The notes below the pieces were generated by a model that was not told where the DNA came from, did not search any database, and worked only from the letters and a program-made list of their open reading frames with translations. Shown one piece after another: positions 35,191 to 43,810 of a DNA stretch of 64,000 bases. Location of the stretch: the NCBI GenBank assembly GCA_900230115.1, contig LT907983.1, positions 1-64,000 of the forward strand, in the 5' to 3' direction. Each line of letters starts with the position of its first letter. The first letter of the stretch is position 1. A program made the translations under genes and the position numbers. Source of the DNA: Spirosomataceae bacterium TFI 002 (GTDB lineage Bacteria; Bacteroidota; Bacteroidia; Cytophagales; Spirosomataceae).

Positions 35191-35222
35191 CACTTGTTAA
35201 TTTTCAATATTTACTATTAATT

Positions 35223-35253
35223 AAAGCAGAGCTTTAAAGGCTTTGCTTTTTTA
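35223..35253 (+). terminator. Intrinsic terminator of the PhoD-like gene
   Basis: AAAGCAGAGC at 35223-35232 pairs with GCTTTGCTTT at 35240-35249 (one G-T wobble), with a 7-base loop and a T tract after the stem. Confidence 0.75.
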
Positions 35254-35377
35254 TTATAAGGCCTTTTGAAATAATTCTACAGTCCGAAAAAATCTAGCTT
35301 GTACTTTGAATTTAAAACATGTTTAAACCTTTGGGCTTGTTTTTTCGTATTACTCTTACAACACAATTAATAACAAT

Positions 35378-35866
35378 ATGAAATATTTAATAGTAATCTG
35401 TAGTCTGCTTTTAGCTGGATGTGGAAATTCTTATTCACAGTCGGAAAAGGCAAGTAATAAAGATTGTAAAATTGACAAGGTTAAAAAATCAAATAAAGAA
35501 TGGAAGTCACAATTGACTGAAATGCAATATTATGTCGCTCGAGAAGCCGGAACAGAAAGAGCTTTCTCTGGGATATATTGGGATAATAAAAAACAAGGAG
35601 TTTATAATTGCATAGGCTGTGATTTGCCACTATTTAGTTCTGAAACGAAATTTAAGTCAGGTACTGGATGGCCTTCTTATTGGCAGCCGATTGACGAATG
35701 TAACGTAAAGCTTAAAACGGATACCAAGTTGGGCATGACACGCTCAGAAGTAGTGTGTGCTCGTTGTGAGTCTCATTTAGGGCACGTTTTTGACGATGGT
35801 CCAAAACCAACAGGTCTAAGGTATTGTATGAATTCGGCTTCTTTGAGTTTTGTTGCCAAAAAATAA
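35378..35866 (+). CDS. msrB: Peptide-methionine (R)-S-oxide reductase MsrB, lipoprotein form
   Basis: Reduces methionine-R-sulfoxide in proteins. The 162-residue product carries a lipoprotein signal (LLLAGC, Cys15), so it acts in the envelope. The MsrB fold is clear: zinc Cys pairs CIGC (78, 81) and CARC (127, 130), SGTGWPSYW, and the catalytic Cys150 in RYCMNSASL. The usual resolving Cys is not obvious among other cysteines. Envelope repair of oxidised proteins fits the nearby redox-active secreted enzymes. Confidence 0.92.
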   Translation: MKYLIVICSLLLAGCGNSYSQSEKASNKDCKIDKVKKSNKEWKSQLTEMQYYVAREAGTERAFSGIYWDNKKQGVYNCIGCDLPLFSSETKFKSGTGWPSYWQPIDECNVKLKTDTKLGMTRSEVVCARCESHLGHVFDDGPKPTGLRYCMNSASLSFVAKK

Positions 35867-35893
35867 TTATTCCGAAGTAAGAATGGTCAAATG

Positions 35894-35925
35894 AAAGCAC
35901 TGTCATTTCTGATAGTGCTTTTTAA
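35894..35925. terminator. Bidirectional terminator between msrB and the SDR operon
   Basis: A 12-base stem with one G-T wobble: AAAGCACTGTCA at 35894-35905 pairs with TGATAGTGCTTT at 35910-35921, with a 4-base loop and T-rich ends on both strands. Confidence 0.8.
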
Positions 35926-35937
35926 ATTTCAATTATA

Positions 35938-36708
35938 TCAAACAACCGTCCCTCCATCCACTGGCAAAATAGCTCCTGTAGTGTATTTACTTGAATCTGA
36001 GGCTAGATAAAGAGCAAGGGCAGCAATCTCATCAGTTGTTCCCATTCTTGCGATTGGGAGTCTTTTGGTGAAATGAGCTAGCGTTTTTTCATCTTGCCAC
36101 AGTGCTTGAGAGAATTTGGTCTTAATCAAACCTGGGCAAATAGAATTTACTCTTATACCATCTTTACCCCATTCTTTGGCAAGTACTTTAGTAAGCATAT
36201 TCAAAGCTGATTTACTTACAGAGTACATTCCTAACCCTGGGTCAGGAGTAATACCGGCAATGCTACTAACATTAATGATACTTCCGCCACCTCTAGACTT
36301 CATAATAGGATGAGCTATTTTTGCAAACTCAAAGGGAGTTCGCACATTTATCCCCATTATTTTATCAAAGGCTGAGGCATCACATTCAAGTGATGGGCCA
36401 TAAACAGGATTGGTAGCGGCATTATTTACTATGATGTCTACGCCACCAAATTTCTCAACTGTAGCTTGAAGCAATTCATTCAAAAAAGCTATATCTCCAG
36501 CATTACCTGCATAAGCGAAAACTTCATTTCCAGTTTCTCCGCTAATTTCCTCAGCTACAATATCAAGTGCATCTTGCTTACGGCTATTGATGACAACATT
36601 CGCTCCATTCGCAGAGAAATGTTCGGCAATTGCCCTTCCAATTCCTTTACTTGCTCCAGTTATGATGGCAATTTTTCCCTTCAGATTAAAAACTATTTCG
36701 GCTTTCAT
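35938..36708 (-). CDS. Short-chain dehydrogenase/reductase (SDR)
   Basis: A 256-residue classical SDR. It has a Gly-rich cofactor motif GASKGIGRAIAEHF, NNAATNP, and the catalytic Ser-Tyr-Lys pattern in INVSSIAG and YSVSKSALNMLTK. PVDGGTVV closes the fold. The Ala-Asn-Ser stretch after beta2 (VVINSRKQ) suggests NADP(H). The substrate is unknown; a fatty-acid, sugar or alcohol step is possible. It overlaps the upstream SDR gene by 1 base and is one of two tandem SDR genes. Confidence 0.85.
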   Translation of the reverse strand: MKAEIVFNLKGKIAIITGASKGIGRAIAEHFSANGANVVINSRKQDALDIVAEEISGETGNEVFAYAGNAGDIAFLNELLQATVEKFGGVDIIVNNAATNPVYGPSLECDASAFDKIMGINVRTPFEFAKIAHPIMKSRGGGSIINVSSIAGITPDPGLGMYSVSKSALNMLTKVLAKEWGKDGIRVNSICPGLIKTKFSQALWQDEKTLAHFTKRLPIARMGTTDEIAALALYLASDSSKYTTGAILPVDGGTVV

Positions 36709-37460
36709 TATTGAGCTGTGAGGCCTCCATCCAAAATTATGCTTTGCCCTGTCATAAAGCTACTTGCAGGAGATGCTAGGTAAACTACTGCATCAGCGAT
36801 CTCTTTTGCTTCACCAAATCTCCTCATTGGAGTGGCAGCAATTAAAGCTTCTTTATATTCTTTGGTAACATCATTTGAGTTTAACATGCTAGTTTTAGTA
36901 AAGCCTGGGCACACAGCATTGACACGTATACCCATTTTAGCATACTCTAGTGCCGCAGTTTTTGTCATTCCTACTACTGCATGTTTACTTGCAGAATAGG
37001 CCATGTGACCAGCCATTCCAAGATGTCCAGCTACTGAAGCTATGTTTACTATTACTCCTTGACCTTCATCAGCAAAATGTTTCAAACCTTCCTTCATGCA
37101 ATAGAAAACGCCTTTTACGTTTACATCTATTACTCTTTCAAAGTCTGCATTGGAATAAGACTCAGTCTTCATACGCGGTCCTAATATTCCTGCATTATTG
37201 ATCAAGATATCAATACTTCCAATTGTAGATATAATGAGTTCAAAAAGGTCTTGCACTTTTTGAGCATTTGAAACATCACATGAAAAGTAAAAGTAATCTG
37301 ACTCTGCTACTTCTAACTCAGCTCCTAAGTCAGGGTCTATTTCGCTTTGAAGGTCAATGACAATTACTCTAGCTTTTTGTCTCGAAAAACGTAGAGCTGT
37401 TGCTTTTCCTATACCAGCATTTCCGCCAGTGATGAGTACAATTTTGTTTTTTAAAGGCAT
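36708..37460 (-). CDS. Short-chain dehydrogenase/reductase (SDR), tandem with a second SDR
   Basis: A 250-residue classical SDR with GGNAGIGKATALRF, NNAGILGPRM, and VNIASVAG / YSASKHAVVGMTK as the catalytic Ser and Tyr-Lys blocks. An Asp in VIDLQS at the end of beta2 suggests NAD(H), in contrast to the neighbouring SDR. It is 6 bases after the methyltransferase gene and overlaps the next SDR by 1 base. The substrate is not readable; an adjacent oxidation-reduction pair is possible. Confidence 0.85.
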   Translation of the reverse strand: MPLKNKIVLITGGNAGIGKATALRFSRQKARVIVIDLQSEIDPDLGAELEVAESDYFYFSCDVSNAQKVQDLFELIISTIGSIDILINNAGILGPRMKTESYSNADFERVIDVNVKGVFYCMKEGLKHFADEGQGVIVNIASVAGHLGMAGHMAYSASKHAVVGMTKTAALEYAKMGIRVNAVCPGFTKTSMLNSNDVTKEYKEALIAATPMRRFGEAKEIADAVVYLASPASSFMTGQSIILDGGLTAQ

Positions 37461-37466
37461 AAGTTT

Positions 37467-38234
37467 TTAGATTTTTTCACAGAAATAAATAATCTCTTCC
37501 ATTGGTAAGGCATATCTCAAAGCTCTTTCCCTTGGTATTTGTTTAACATAATCGTCTTCTTTTACTTTAAAGCCACCTCTTGCCAGCTCTTTTCCATAAT
37601 CTCGTCCAAACAAGCGTAAATGGTCAGACTGAAGGAATACACGCTCCCTTTCCCTTGGGTCCGTAATGGTATCATCCTGAAGCGTATGTGCCATTTTCAT
37701 ATCCTGAGGTGATTGCATGATCGCCCACCCTCCTGGCTTAAGCACTCTATACAATTCGCTCACTGCTTTGTCAAAATCATTTACATGCTCCAAAACGTGG
37801 TTACAAAAAATGACATCAAAGGTGTTGTCGGGATATTGAATTTTCTCAATGTCCATTCTAACCTTGGCAAGTGGAGACTCTATATCTGCAGTAAGGTATT
37901 CTATGTTAGGTAATTTCTCAAACCTATTGATAAAGCAATACTCCGGGGCAATGTGTAATAAGTATTTGGGCGTAGTAAAAAAATCAGTCCTTTCTTTTAG
38001 ATATAAATACATGAGCCTGTGACGCTCTAGGGCAAGACACGACGGACACAATGCATTATCTCTTGGTTGTAATCTACCATAAGGCAGAAATTTCTTAAGT
38101 TTGCGATCGCATACAGGGCATTCCACCTTATCACCTTTCATTAAAAGGGCATAGGCTTTCAGAGGAAAGTGGCTAAATAATTGCAAGTATTTACGTGGAA
38201 TGTATCTTATCAGTAAGCTTATCAGTTGCTTCAT
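37467..38234 (-). CDS. SAM-dependent methyltransferase with N-terminal zinc-ribbon-like segment
   Basis: A 255-residue class I methyltransferase. The N-terminal part has CPVCDRKL and CPSCLALERHR, two CxxC pairs likely to bind zinc. The SAM domain follows: LLHIAPEY, a short motif II with LTADIESP, FDVIFCNHVLEHVNDFDKAV and LKPGGWAIMQSP, the methyltransferase 11 pattern. The target is unknown; surface-glycan or small-molecule methylation is possible. It heads an operon with two SDR genes. A divergent -7 box is upstream. Confidence 0.8.
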   Translation of the reverse strand: MKQLISLLIRYIPRKYLQLFSHFPLKAYALLMKGDKVECPVCDRKLKKFLPYGRLQPRDNALCPSCLALERHRLMYLYLKERTDFFTTPKYLLHIAPEYCFINRFEKLPNIEYLTADIESPLAKVRMDIEKIQYPDNTFDVIFCNHVLEHVNDFDKAVSELYRVLKPGGWAIMQSPQDMKMAHTLQDDTITDPRERERVFLQSDHLRLFGRDYGKELARGGFKVKEDDYVKQIPRERALRYALPMEEIIYFCEKI

Positions 38235-38268
38235 AGTGGAGCGAAAGGAATAAAAAATATTATTTTGT

Positions 38269-38276
38269 CAAAAATA
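38269..38276 (-). promoter_or_regulatory. Bacteroidota-type -7 box (methyltransferase-SDR operon)
   Basis: The minus strand reads TATTTTTG, an exact TAnnTTTG match, 35 bases upstream of the ATG at 38234. Confidence 0.5.
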
Positions 38277-38297
38277 GAAACAAAAAATAACAATCGA

Positions 38298-38654
38298 ATG
38301 GAAATAAAAAATGAAAAAAGTACAAATCCCAATAATGACCAATTAAAAAAGAAATGGGTACTGACCACAGGGTCGGCATTGGCATTGGTAAGTGTGGGCT
38401 TGTACGTTTTTAGTGAAGCAATTTTTGCAAGACTAAATGGAACAGAATTAGGAGCTTGGGTAGGAATGTTGTTAATCTCCTTGATTCTCATCAACGTAGG
38501 TATTTTTATATTTGGAAACTCTGTAGTTCAGAAATCATACATGGAATCGAGACGTAGGTTAGCCTTAAGAGGTAACAACCGTAGAAAAAACTTCAACAAG
38601 CCTCGTAACAAAGGTCCTAAGAAGAAACAACTAGAAATTACAACAAACGAGTAA
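38298..38654 (+). CDS. Small membrane protein with basic tail, unknown function
   Basis: Not a named family. The start is placed at 38298 (MEIKNEKS): the first ATG in the frame, 38226, overlaps the divergent methyltransferase gene and its promoter region. The 118-residue product has a hydrophilic start, two membrane helices (VLTTGSALALVSVGLYVF and LGAWVGMLLISLILINVGIF) and a highly basic C-terminal tail (RRLALRGNNRRKNFNKPR). The tail suggests contact with nucleic acid or acidic lipids, but this is speculation. A strong terminator follows. Confidence 0.6.
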   Translation: MEIKNEKSTNPNNDQLKKKWVLTTGSALALVSVGLYVFSEAIFARLNGTELGAWVGMLLISLILINVGIFIFGNSVVQKSYMESRRRLALRGNNRRKNFNKPRNKGPKKKQLEITTNE

Positions 38655-38673
38655 AATCCAATTACTTACTACA

Positions 38674-38706
38674 AAAAAAGTCAGCCCAAAGGCTGACTTT
38701 TTTATT
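38674..38706. terminator. Intrinsic terminator, possibly bidirectional
   Basis: A 13-base stem: AAAAAAGTCAGCC at 38674-38686 and GGCTGACTTTTTT at 38691-38703, with the 4-base loop CAAA and T runs on both strands. It separates the small membrane protein gene from the convergent 47-residue gene. Confidence 0.85.
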
Positions 38707-38725
38707 GGAATCAATCCAAAAAATA

Positions 38726-38869
38726 TTAATTCTTGAAAGAAGCTTTTATTTCTTCTACATCCACTTTACGGATTTCAGGCTTAATGCTAAGCTCTTTAAT
38801 TCTTGAAATCTTGTTATTCGCAACTGCTCTGTTCTTGCGACTTTTTCTCTTTAACTGTGTTACTGCCAT
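38726..38869 (-). CDS. Small basic conserved protein (47 aa)
   Basis: A 47-residue Lys/Arg-rich protein (MAVTQLKRKSRKNRAVANN at the start, KVDVEEIKASF at the end). It resembles a small conserved Bacteroidota protein that I know only as uncharacterised and probably ribosome-associated. The start at 38869 is preferred over the ATG at 38947: a consensus -7 box (38917-38924) sits inside the longer form, and AAGGAA precedes this ATG. The basic nature fits RNA binding. Confidence 0.65.
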   Translation of the reverse strand: MAVTQLKRKSRKNRAVANNKISRIKELSIKPEIRKVDVEEIKASFKN

Positions 38870-38916
38870 TTCCTTATATTTTATTAATGCGTTCGATGCT
38901 ATTCCAAAATGAGGTG

Positions 38917-38924
38917 CAAAGGTA
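38917..38924 (-). promoter_or_regulatory. Bacteroidota-type -7 box (47-aa protein gene)
   Basis: The minus strand reads TACCTTTG, an exact TAnnTTTG match, 48 bases upstream of the ATG at 38869. Its position decides the short start of that gene. Confidence 0.55.
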
Positions 38925-39030
38925 AGCATTCGTAGTAAATATTTCAATTTAAGACCTAAAATTTAATAACACTTCTAATAAAACCCTCCTTAAATCTGCT
39001 TTCGAGCAGTTTCCAAAGCAGATTAATCAT

Positions 39031-39038
39031 TACTTTTG
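39031..39038 (+). promoter_or_regulatory. Bacteroidota-type -7 box (hisS)
   Basis: TACTTTTG, an exact TAnnTTTG match, lies 20 bases before the hisS ATG. Confidence 0.55.
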
Positions 39039-39058
39039 CATCGAAAAAATTAAAATTC

Positions 39059-40423
39059 ATGTCTAAACCAAGCCTTGCAAGGGGTACAAGAGATTTTGGC
39101 CCAGCCGTAATGGCAAAGCGAAATTTTATTTTAGAAAATATAAAATCCGTCTTTAAAAAGTTCGGTTTTCTACCGTTGGAAACTCCTGCAATAGAAAACT
39201 TGAGCGTTTTGATGGGAAAATATGGCGACGAAGGTGATCAACTTTTGTTCAAAATATTGAATTCGGGTGATTTCTTAAAAGATGTAAAACCTGAAAACCT
39301 CACAGAAGGAGCAAAAGCGACTTTGACTAAAGTTTCAGAAAAAGGACTTAAGTATGACCTTACAGTTCCTTTTGCTAGGTACGTGGCAATGAACCGTCAT
39401 GAACTAGCTATGCCTTTCAAGCGATATCAAATACAACCAGTATGGCGAGCTGATAGACCCCAAAAAGGCAGATACCGTGAGTTTTATCAATGTGATGCTG
39501 ATGTGGTAGGAACAGACTCTCTCCTTTGTGAGGCCGAAATCGTACTCATGCTTCAAGAGGTTTTTGATAAACTGGGATTACACGAATTTGAAATAAAGCT
39601 CAACAATAGAAAGATTCTAAGTGGTATCGCAGAAATAATAGGTGCCAAAGGTGAAGAAAGCTCCCTTTGTGTAGCAATTGATAAGTTAGACAAAATAGGA
39701 AAAGAGAAAGTAGAAGACGAGTTGCTAGAACGTGGATTCAGCAAAACAAGTGTTGAAAGCTTGCAGCCTTTATTCAATATACCTTCTGATATAGAGCAAG
39801 GTTTGTCTACGCTCAAGTATTGGCTTAAAGGAAGTGAAGTTGGCATTCTTGGAATCCAAGAACTCGAAGAAACCTTATCACTTTTGAGAGCATTTGATAC
39901 TGATATTTCTAAACTGAGCCTTGATCCTACCCTAGCTCGTGGACTTAGTTATTACACAGGTGCAATTTTTGAAGTAAAAGCACTAAATGTACAAATTGGG
40001 AGTATATCTGGTGGTGGACGATATGATAACCTCACAGGTACATTTGGACTTGCAGGAGTTTCTGGAGTTGGAATCTCTTTAGGAGTAGATAGAATTTATG
40101 ATGTATTGGAAGAGCTTGACCTTTTCCCAAAAGACTCTACTGAAAGTTCTAAGGTACTTTTGATTGCAATGGATGAAATTGCATATAAAGGAGCTTTAAA
40201 AGTTCTCCGAAGCATTCGTAAAAGTGATATTGCTAGTGAACTTTATCCTGAGCCGGCCAAACTGAAAAAACAATTCGACTACGCCAATAAAAAGGGAATT
40301 CCATATGTTATTGTTATTGGTTCTGATGAAATAGAAACACAAAAGTTTAGCCTAAAAAATATGGAAACAGGTGAACAAGAAATGTATGACGTTAGTACTA
40401 TCATAGAAAAACTTAAATCGTAA
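39059..40423 (+). CDS. hisS: Histidyl-tRNA synthetase
   Basis: Class II synthetase charging tRNA-His. The N-terminus (SLARGTRDFGP) is the usual active-site loop. Motif 2 contains QPVWRADRPQKGRYREFYQ, the His-specific loops include ARGLSYYTGAIFEV, and motif 3 is in SISGGGRYDNLTG. The C-terminal anticodon-binding domain covers about 365-454 (KLKKQFDYANKKGIPYVIVI). At 454 residues it is a normal bacterial length. It leads an apparent operon with mltG (4-base gap), a thioesterase and yihY. Confidence 0.95.
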   Translation: MSKPSLARGTRDFGPAVMAKRNFILENIKSVFKKFGFLPLETPAIENLSVLMGKYGDEGDQLLFKILNSGDFLKDVKPENLTEGAKATLTKVSEKGLKYDLTVPFARYVAMNRHELAMPFKRYQIQPVWRADRPQKGRYREFYQCDADVVGTDSLLCEAEIVLMLQEVFDKLGLHEFEIKLNNRKILSGIAEIIGAKGEESSLCVAIDKLDKIGKEKVEDELLERGFSKTSVESLQPLFNIPSDIEQGLSTLKYWLKGSEVGILGIQELEETLSLLRAFDTDISKLSLDPTLARGLSYYTGAIFEVKALNVQIGSISGGGRYDNLTGTFGLAGVSGVGISLGVDRIYDVLEELDLFPKDSTESSKVLLIAMDEIAYKGALKVLRSIRKSDIASELYPEPAKLKKQFDYANKKGIPYVIVIGSDEIETQKFSLKNMETGEQEMYDVSTIIEKLKS

Positions 40424-40427
40424 CCCA

Positions 40428-41462
40428 TTGAAAAAAAAGAATATAATTGCCTTTGCTTTGGTTATTGTAACCACATTGGTTGCTTCATTTAGCTTTTATT
40501 TTTGGCAAGTGGCCAAAAGTCCTAACCTTCATGTGGATGGGCAAAAGGACTTCGTACTTTATATCCCAAAAGGGTCAAATTACGAAGGCGTAGTGGATTC
40601 TCTAAGAGCTCACAAAATGATTACTGATGATATTTCATTCGGTTTTTTGAGTAAATTCATGAAGTATCGTGATAACATAAAACCAGGTAGGTACTTGATC
40701 CCACCCAATAGCGGAAATAAAGAAATCTTATCGAAACTACGAGCAGGAAACCAAGATGCAGTAAAACTTACATTTAATAATGTGAGACTCAAAGAAGACT
40801 TGATTGAAAAAATTGGCACTAAGCTTTCTTTTGATGGAGACGACTTACTAAGCTTATTGAATGATGAAGCTGTCTGCGAAGAATATGGTTTTAACAAAAA
40901 TACTATCATGAGTATGTTTTTGCCAGATACTTATTTTATTTATTGGACCCTGACTCCAAAAGAGTTCATGGAACGAATGAAGTATGAATATGACAAGTTT
41001 TGGACCGAAGAAAGACTAGCAAAAGCAAATGCGATCAATCTAACTCCCGTAGAAGTTGCTACCATGGCATCTATAGTTCAGAGTGAAACCAATAAAAAGG
41101 ATGAAATGCCACGCGTGGCAGGTGTATATGTAAACCGAATGAGAGTAGGTATGCCATTGCAGGCCGACCCAACAGTGAAGTTTGCAGTTGGCGACTTTAG
41201 TATCAAAAGGGTACTCAAAGTACATACTCAAATAGATTCACCATACAACACTTACAGATATGGTGGTTTGCCTCCAGGCCCTATTGCCCTACCAGAAAGA
41301 GTTGCTTTAGATGCTGTTTTGGGTTACGAAAAGCATAATTATACATACTTTTGTGCGAGAGAAGACTTCTCTGGCTACCACAACTTTGCAACTGACCTCA
41401 CCGGCCATATGGTAAACGCAAGAACTTATCAGGCAGCTTTAAATGCAAGAGGTATAAAATAA
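40428..41462 (+). CDS. mltG: Endolytic transglycosylase MltG
   Basis: Membrane-anchored lytic transglycosylase that cuts nascent peptidoglycan strands. The N-terminal helix (IIAFALVIVTTLVASFSFYF) anchors it in the membrane. A LysM-like region is followed by the YceG catalytic domain with VATMASIVQSETNKKDE; Glu220 is the likely catalytic acid, with LQADPTVKFA downstream. The start is TTG at 40428, 4 bases after hisS; no earlier ATG or GTG in frame was found, so TTG initiation is inferred. The length of 344 residues is normal. Confidence 0.93.
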   Translation: MKKKNIIAFALVIVTTLVASFSFYFWQVAKSPNLHVDGQKDFVLYIPKGSNYEGVVDSLRAHKMITDDISFGFLSKFMKYRDNIKPGRYLIPPNSGNKEILSKLRAGNQDAVKLTFNNVRLKEDLIEKIGTKLSFDGDDLLSLLNDEAVCEEYGFNKNTIMSMFLPDTYFIYWTLTPKEFMERMKYEYDKFWTEERLAKANAINLTPVEVATMASIVQSETNKKDEMPRVAGVYVNRMRVGMPLQADPTVKFAVGDFSIKRVLKVHTQIDSPYNTYRYGGLPPGPIALPERVALDAVLGYEKHNYTYFCAREDFSGYHNFATDLTGHMVNARTYQAALNARGIK

Positions 41463-41466
41463 TCTT

Positions 41467-41880
41467 ATGTTTCAATTCCAATGTGATTACAGAGTTAGAT
41501 ATGCAGATGTAGACCAAATGGGCTACATGTACTACGGCAACTATGCCAAACTCTATGAAATTGGGCGTGTAGAAGCCTTGAGAGATTTAGGAATTCGTTA
41601 CAAAGACTTGGAAACATCAGGTGTAATGATGCCAGTGTATGAGAATAAGTCTAAATTCCTTTTCCCTGCTGGATATGACGAATTATTGACCATTAAGGTT
41701 ACGATGATTCAGTTGCCCTCCACTCGCATGATTTTTACATACGAAATCACTGACGAAGCTGGCAAATTGTTACATACGGGCGAAACCACACTTGTTTTTA
41801 TTCACATGGAAAGTAACAAGATAACCCGTTGTCCAAGCGAAATCGTTGACGCACTAAGGCCTTTTTTCGAACATCAATAA
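41467..41880 (+). CDS. Acyl-CoA thioesterase, hotdog fold (YbgC-like)
   Basis: A 137-residue hotdog thioesterase. The 4HBT signature is YRVRYADVDQMGYMYYGNYAKLYEIGR, shown here in part, with Asp in YADVDQMG as the active-site residue. It hydrolyses short or aromatic acyl-CoA thioesters in the cytoplasm; YbgC-type proteins associate with the cell envelope. It begins 4 bases after mltG, and its stop codon abuts the next start with no gap. Confidence 0.85.
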   Translation: MFQFQCDYRVRYADVDQMGYMYYGNYAKLYEIGRVEALRDLGIRYKDLETSGVMMPVYENKSKFLFPAGYDELLTIKVTMIQLPSTRMIFTYEITDEAGKLLHTGETTLVFIHMESNKITRCPSEIVDALRPFFEHQ

Positions 41881-42825
41881 ATGGATGGTAGGTTAGAAAA
41901 TATCGTCGCACGAATTGTTCACTATCTTCAAAAAGTACCGATACCTGGTACTCATATTTCTCTTTACAACGTCCTCGTTGTACTTTGGAAAAAGATTATC
42001 ACGTTCGATATTGATCAAAGAGCGGCGGCAGTTTCTTTTAGTTTAATACTAGCTGTTTTCCCTGGTATCATTTTCATTTTTACCCTTATCCCCTACTTAC
42101 CTATTGACAACCTTGATGAGCTCATTCTTGAGTTTTTAAGAAATATTTTGCCAAAAGGTATTTACCAAGCAGTTGCCAACACCATTACAGATATTATCAG
42201 CCGGAAAAGGGTTGACGTGCTTTCTTTTGGTTTTTTCTTCACCGTTTTTGCTGCAACCAATGGAATGATGGCACTGATGAGAGCATTTAATATGGCACTT
42301 AAAAAACGGGACAAAAGGTCTTATCTCAAAGCAAGAGGAGTTGGCTTGTTATTAACAGCACTTTTAGTTTTCACTTTGATATTTGCCGTCGCGATAATAA
42401 TTGTGGGACAAATATTCTTGGGTTATCTCCTAAGCAAAAACGTGATAGGGGAAGATATCAACCTTTTCATAATTCAAATCCTACGGTACATTTCAGTATT
42501 CGCCATCTTTTTTATAGGTATTTGCTGTATCTATTATTTTGCCCCAGCCATCCGTAAAAAGCTCAAATTCTTTAGTGTGGGAGCCGGTATTGCTTCTATT
42601 TTATGCATTCTAGCAACTAACTTATTCTCTTATTATCTTGTAAACTTTAACTCCTATAACAGGCTGTACGGCTCCATTGGGACCTTTATTGGAGTCATGG
42701 TTTGGATCTATTTGATTTCGCTAATTCTCATTTTTGGTTTCGAGGTGAATATCAGTGTACGTGATGCAATCTCGGAGGATAAAACAGCAAAAACACCGCA
42801 GCAATCCAGTGCCCGCGGTGTTTAA
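41881..42825 (+). CDS. YihY/BrkB-family inner-membrane protein
   Basis: A 314-residue protein of the YihY (formerly RNase BN/BrkB) family, with about six membrane segments. Family features include DQRAAAVSFSLILAVFPGIIF, where SF/AL-type helices begin, and SYNRLYGSIGTFIGVMVWIY near the end. The function is not well known; homologues look like transport or envelope proteins. The last gene of the hisS operon, it starts directly after the thioesterase stop. Its last codons form the left arm of a terminator. Confidence 0.88.
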   Translation: MDGRLENIVARIVHYLQKVPIPGTHISLYNVLVVLWKKIITFDIDQRAAAVSFSLILAVFPGIIFIFTLIPYLPIDNLDELILEFLRNILPKGIYQAVANTITDIISRKRVDVLSFGFFFTVFAATNGMMALMRAFNMALKKRDKRSYLKARGVGLLLTALLVFTLIFAVAIIIVGQIFLGYLLSKNVIGEDINLFIIQILRYISVFAIFFIGICCIYYFAPAIRKKLKFFSVGAGIASILCILATNLFSYYLVNFNSYNRLYGSIGTFIGVMVWIYLISLILIFGFEVNISVRDAISEDKTAKTPQQSSARGV

Positions 42826-42828
42826 TAA
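42791..42828 (+). terminator. Terminator overlapping the 3' end of yihY
   Basis: AAACACCGC at 42791-42799 pairs with GCGGTGTTT at 42815-42823, with a 15-base loop. The stem lies inside the last codons of the yihY-like gene; the tail is AT-rich but not a pure T run. Confidence 0.55.
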
Positions 42829-42904
42829 AACCTAACCCATAAATAATTTCTATACATCTATCTGATAAGCATAGTTTCAATACCTGTGCCAACGAGTCTA
42901 GTTC

Positions 42905-43267
42905 CTATTTTAAATTATTGGGCGGTGTCATAATGGGTCTTTTCTTAAAAACTAACTCTCTCCCATTGCCTTCAATTACATCGAGATTGCTCACATACTC
43001 CCAATTATTTTCATCAAGAAAGTCGAGAATATCTCTGCTTTTATCAAAAGTCAAGTCGTTACCATTCTTATCAGTTAAAAAATACCTAGCATAGCTCGAT
43101 CCCTCTTCCAACTTAAGTTTATCACTATTCTCAAACAGTCTTCTATATATTGACACCACTAAGTACTTTTTAATCTTTAATTCCTCCTCAGACTTACCAT
43201 TGAAATATAATTGACTTTTCGCAAAGAAAGGAATGCCCAAAAAGAGAAGTATGAGTAGCTTTTTCAT
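42905..43267 (-). CDS. Small exported protein of unknown function
   Basis: A 120-residue protein with signal MKKLLILLFLGIPFFAKS and no Cys lipidation site. The mature part has no motif that I recognise; YARYFLTDKNGNDLTFDKS and DENNWEYVSNLDVIEGNG look like a small beta-rich fold. The last phrases suggest a protein used as a lipoprotein partner in other Bacteroidota, without proof. It is divergent from the GNAT gene. Confidence 0.55.
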   Translation of the reverse strand: MKKLLILLFLGIPFFAKSQLYFNGKSEEELKIKKYLVVSIYRRLFENSDKLKLEEGSSYARYFLTDKNGNDLTFDKSRDILDFLDENNWEYVSNLDVIEGNGRELVFKKRPIMTPPNNLK

Positions 43268-43277
43268 ATGTTAAATA

Positions 43278-43285
43278 TAGTTTTG
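43278..43285 (+). promoter_or_regulatory. Bacteroidota-type -7 box (elaA-like gene)
   Basis: TAGTTTTG, an exact TAnnTTTG match, 48 bases before the ATG at 43334. Confidence 0.45.
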
Positions 43286-43333
43286 AATTTGAATTAAGAT
43301 GAACCAAAACCATATACAGTTGCTTACTATTGT

Positions 43334-43810
43334 ATGACTTTTTTTACCAAAAGATTTGATGAATTATCAAATTCAGAAATCCACGAGATTTTCCGATTGC
43401 GTTCTGAAGTTTTTGTCGTAGAGCAAAATTGCGTTTACCAAGATATTGATGGCAAAGATCCTGTTGCATTACATTGTTATATTCAATTAGAAAATGGCGA
43501 TATAACTGCATATACCAGGATTTTTGATAAAGGAGATTACCATTCGGACAAAACCTCTATTGGGCGTGTAATTGTAAATCCCAAGTATAGGAGGGCTGGA
43601 TATGGCATTCAAATAATGAATTATTCAATAGAGCAATGTGAGGAGCTTTTTGGTAAAGTAAGTATTGAAATAGGTGCACAGCAATATTTGAGAAAATTCT
43701 ACAATGATCTTGGATTCGAAGAAACGGGGCACGACTATTTAGAAGATGGAATTCCACACACAACTTTAATATTTCCAGCAGATGGTTTCGAAAAAAGAAC
43801 TAAGGCCTGA
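43334..43810 (+). CDS. ElaA-family GNAT N-acetyltransferase
   Basis: A 158-residue GNAT-fold acyltransferase of the ElaA type. LRSEVFVVEQNCVYQDIDGKD is the ElaA signature, and the acetyl-CoA loop is IGRVIVNPKYRRAGYGIQIM. The substrate is unknown. It overlaps the next small gene by 29 bases, so the two may be translationally coupled. Confidence 0.85.
   Translation: MTFFTKRFDELSNSEIHEIFRLRSEVFVVEQNCVYQDIDGKDPVALHCYIQLENGDITAYTRIFDKGDYHSDKTSIGRVIVNPKYRRAGYGIQIMNYSIEQCEELFGKVSIEIGAQQYLRKFYNDLGFEETGHDYLEDGIPHTTLIFPADGFEKRTKA

Noticed and set aside
38870-38947. Longer N-terminus for the 47-residue basic protein
   Set aside because: The extension contains a promoter -7 box and does not resemble the basic mature part.
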